Source of the DNA: SCUB01 sp041918675
GTDB taxonomy: Bacteria; Pseudomonadota; Alphaproteobacteria; Rhizobiales; Xanthobacteraceae
NCBI GenBank assembly: GCA_041918675.1
Contig: JAYRVF010000011.1
Coordinates: 248,001 to 312,000 of the forward strand
Length of the DNA: 64,000 nt
Direction of reading: 5' to 3'
The notes under the pieces were generated by a model, which ran no database searches, was not told the origin of the DNA, and worked only from the letters and a program-made list of their open reading frames with translations. Position 1 is the stretch's first letter; the number at the start of each line of letters is the position of its first letter. A program made the position numbers and the translations under genes. Positions 63,094 to 64,000 of the stretch are shown here, piece after piece.

Positions 63094-64000
63094 ATGACGC
63101 CGCCGGACGAGGGATGGTGGACCCCCGCGCGGCTCGCCGATCGCCGCGCGGCGCTGCGATCCCGGGCGGACATCACGCGCGCCTTCCGCGACTGGTTCGC
63201 CGAACGCGAATTTGTCGAGGTCGAAACCGCGATTCTGCAGGTCTCGCCCGGAAACGAGGTCCACCTTCACGCGCCGCGCACGGAAATCACCGACGCGGAG
63301 GGGCGTTTGCGCGCGCGCTACCTGCGAACCTCGCCGGAATTCGCCTGCAAGAAACTGCTGGCCGCCGGCGAGCCGCGCATCCACGAATTCGCCCGCGTGT
63401 TCCGCGATAGGGAGCGCGGGCCGTTGCATTTGCTTGAATTCACGATGCTGGAATGGTACCGCGCCAACGCGCCGGTCGGCGTCGTGGTCGAGGATTGCGT
63501 CCGGCTTATCGCGCTCGCCGCCGAGATTGCACGGACGCGGCGGGTGGAATATCGCGGCCGCGCCGCCGATCCGCTGGCCGAGCCGGAGCGCGTGAGCGTC
63601 GCGGAGGCCTTCGACCGGCATGCCGGCATCGACCTGCTGGCGACGATCGCGGAGGGGCGGGGTGATCGCGAGGCGCTGGCGGCGGCGGCGAGGCGCGCGG
63701 GCCTGCGCGTCGCCGATGACGATACGTGGTCTGACCTATTCAGCCGCGTGCTGGTTGCCAAGGTGGAGCCGAAGCTCGGCGACGGACGCATGACAATATT
63801 GGACGAATACCCGATCGTCGAAGCCGCGCTGGCGCGCGCCGTTCCCGGACGGCCGAAGGTCGCGGAGCGCTTCGAGGTCTATCTCTGCGGGGTCGAGCTC
63901 GCCAACGGCTACGGCGAATTGACCGACGCCGGCGAGCAGCGGCGGCGTTTCAACGAGGCGATGGACGAGCGCGAGCGCCGCTATGGCGAGCGCTATCCGA
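63094..64000 (+). CDS. epmA: EF-P beta-lysine ligase EpmA (partial)
   Basis: 302 codons to the window edge; the C-terminal end is missing. Class II LysRS-like catalytic domain without an anticodon-binding domain: motif 2 region FRDRERGPLHLLEFTMLEWYRA, motif 3-like CGVELANGYGEL. Lacks the N-terminal OB fold of LysRS, which defines EpmA/GenX. It attaches (R)-beta-lysine to EF-P. EpmB (lysine 2,3-aminomutase) is expected close by, perhaps just past 64000. Confidence 0.92.
   Translation, partial: MTPPDEGWWTPARLADRRAALRSRADITRAFRDWFAEREFVEVETAILQVSPGNEVHLHAPRTEITDAEGRLRARYLRTSPEFACKKLLAAGEPRIHEFARVFRDRERGPLHLLEFTMLEWYRANAPVGVVVEDCVRLIALAAEIARTRRVEYRGRAADPLAEPERVSVAEAFDRHAGIDLLATIAEGRGDREALAAAARRAGLRVADDDTWSDLFSRVLVAKVEPKLGDGRMTILDEYPIVEAALARAVPGRPKVAERFEVYLCGVELANGYGELTDAGEQRRRFNEAMDERERRYGERYP

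Overview
This is a 64 kb chromosomal window from a GC-rich alphaproteobacterium, most likely of the order Hyphomicrobiales (Rhizobiales). The evidence is the rne / amidase / mrcA / prfB neighbourhood, a SUF operon led by an extra cysteine desulfurase, ornithine-lipid genes, a class I PHB synthase, CtrA-type promoter motifs and a palindromic repeat of the Bradyrhizobium/Methylobacterium type. Placement near Methylocystaceae/Beijerinckiaceae is only a guess. I saw no rRNA, tRNA, CRISPR array, insertion sequence or phage gene. Most of the window is core genome, with a few small disturbed spots.

Layout. 1-1256: 3' end of a fatty acid hydroxylase/sterol desaturase gene and two near-identical small membrane proteins produced by a ~596-bp tandem duplication. 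1591-9421: RNase E, then (+) a periplasmic amidase and PBP1A. 9659-12457: olsB-olsA (ornithine lipids) and prfB with its programmed +1 frameshift. 12587-14922: ArsC-like protein and a receiver-degenerate EAL protein. 14934-16237: a visibly AT-richer scar with a methyltransferase, an FkbM-like C-terminal remnant, a perfect palindrome and a REP-like repeat. 16235-26191: M23 peptidase, peroxiredoxin with a histone-H1-like tail, AsmA/YhdP-like protein, thioesterase, tyrS, anmK, alpha/beta hydrolase.

26461-33911 is a complete SUF iron-sulfur operon (cysteine desulfurase, sufB, cupin, sufC, sufD, sufS, sufT, sufA), with 4-base overlaps at several junctions. It is followed by a TfoX-N protein with a Lys-Pro-Thr repeat tail, a diguanylate cyclase, rhlE, a 1.2 kb gap, a chemoreceptor with a zinc-binding CZB domain, an orphan PobA-like hydroxylase with altered active-site tyrosines, a small membrane protein and an AT-richer exonuclease gene whose BRCT domain is frameshifted.

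43359-64000: parE, dedA, argC (with five 14-bp repeats abutting its start), a MAPEG protein, phaC, a small lipoprotein, an aminotransferase, hom, glpX, a GT39 plus GT2-GtrA glycosylation pair, recJ, a Tat-signal lytic transglycosylase, a second M23 protein, efp, and divergent epmA cut by the window end.

Themes. Cell-wall remodelling recurs (amidase, PBP1A, two M23 proteins, lytic transglycosylase, AnmK recycling), and CtrA-like boxes precede two of these genes. Fe-S assembly, translation quality (RF2, TyrRS, EF-P/EpmA) and c-di-GMP signalling (one likely active cyclase, one degenerate EAL) are the other clusters. I did not find a clearly new multi-gene system. The most unusual items are the tandem duplication, the PobA variant, the lysine-rich tails, the exonuclease-BRCT break, the methyltransferase/FkbM scar and the argC repeats.
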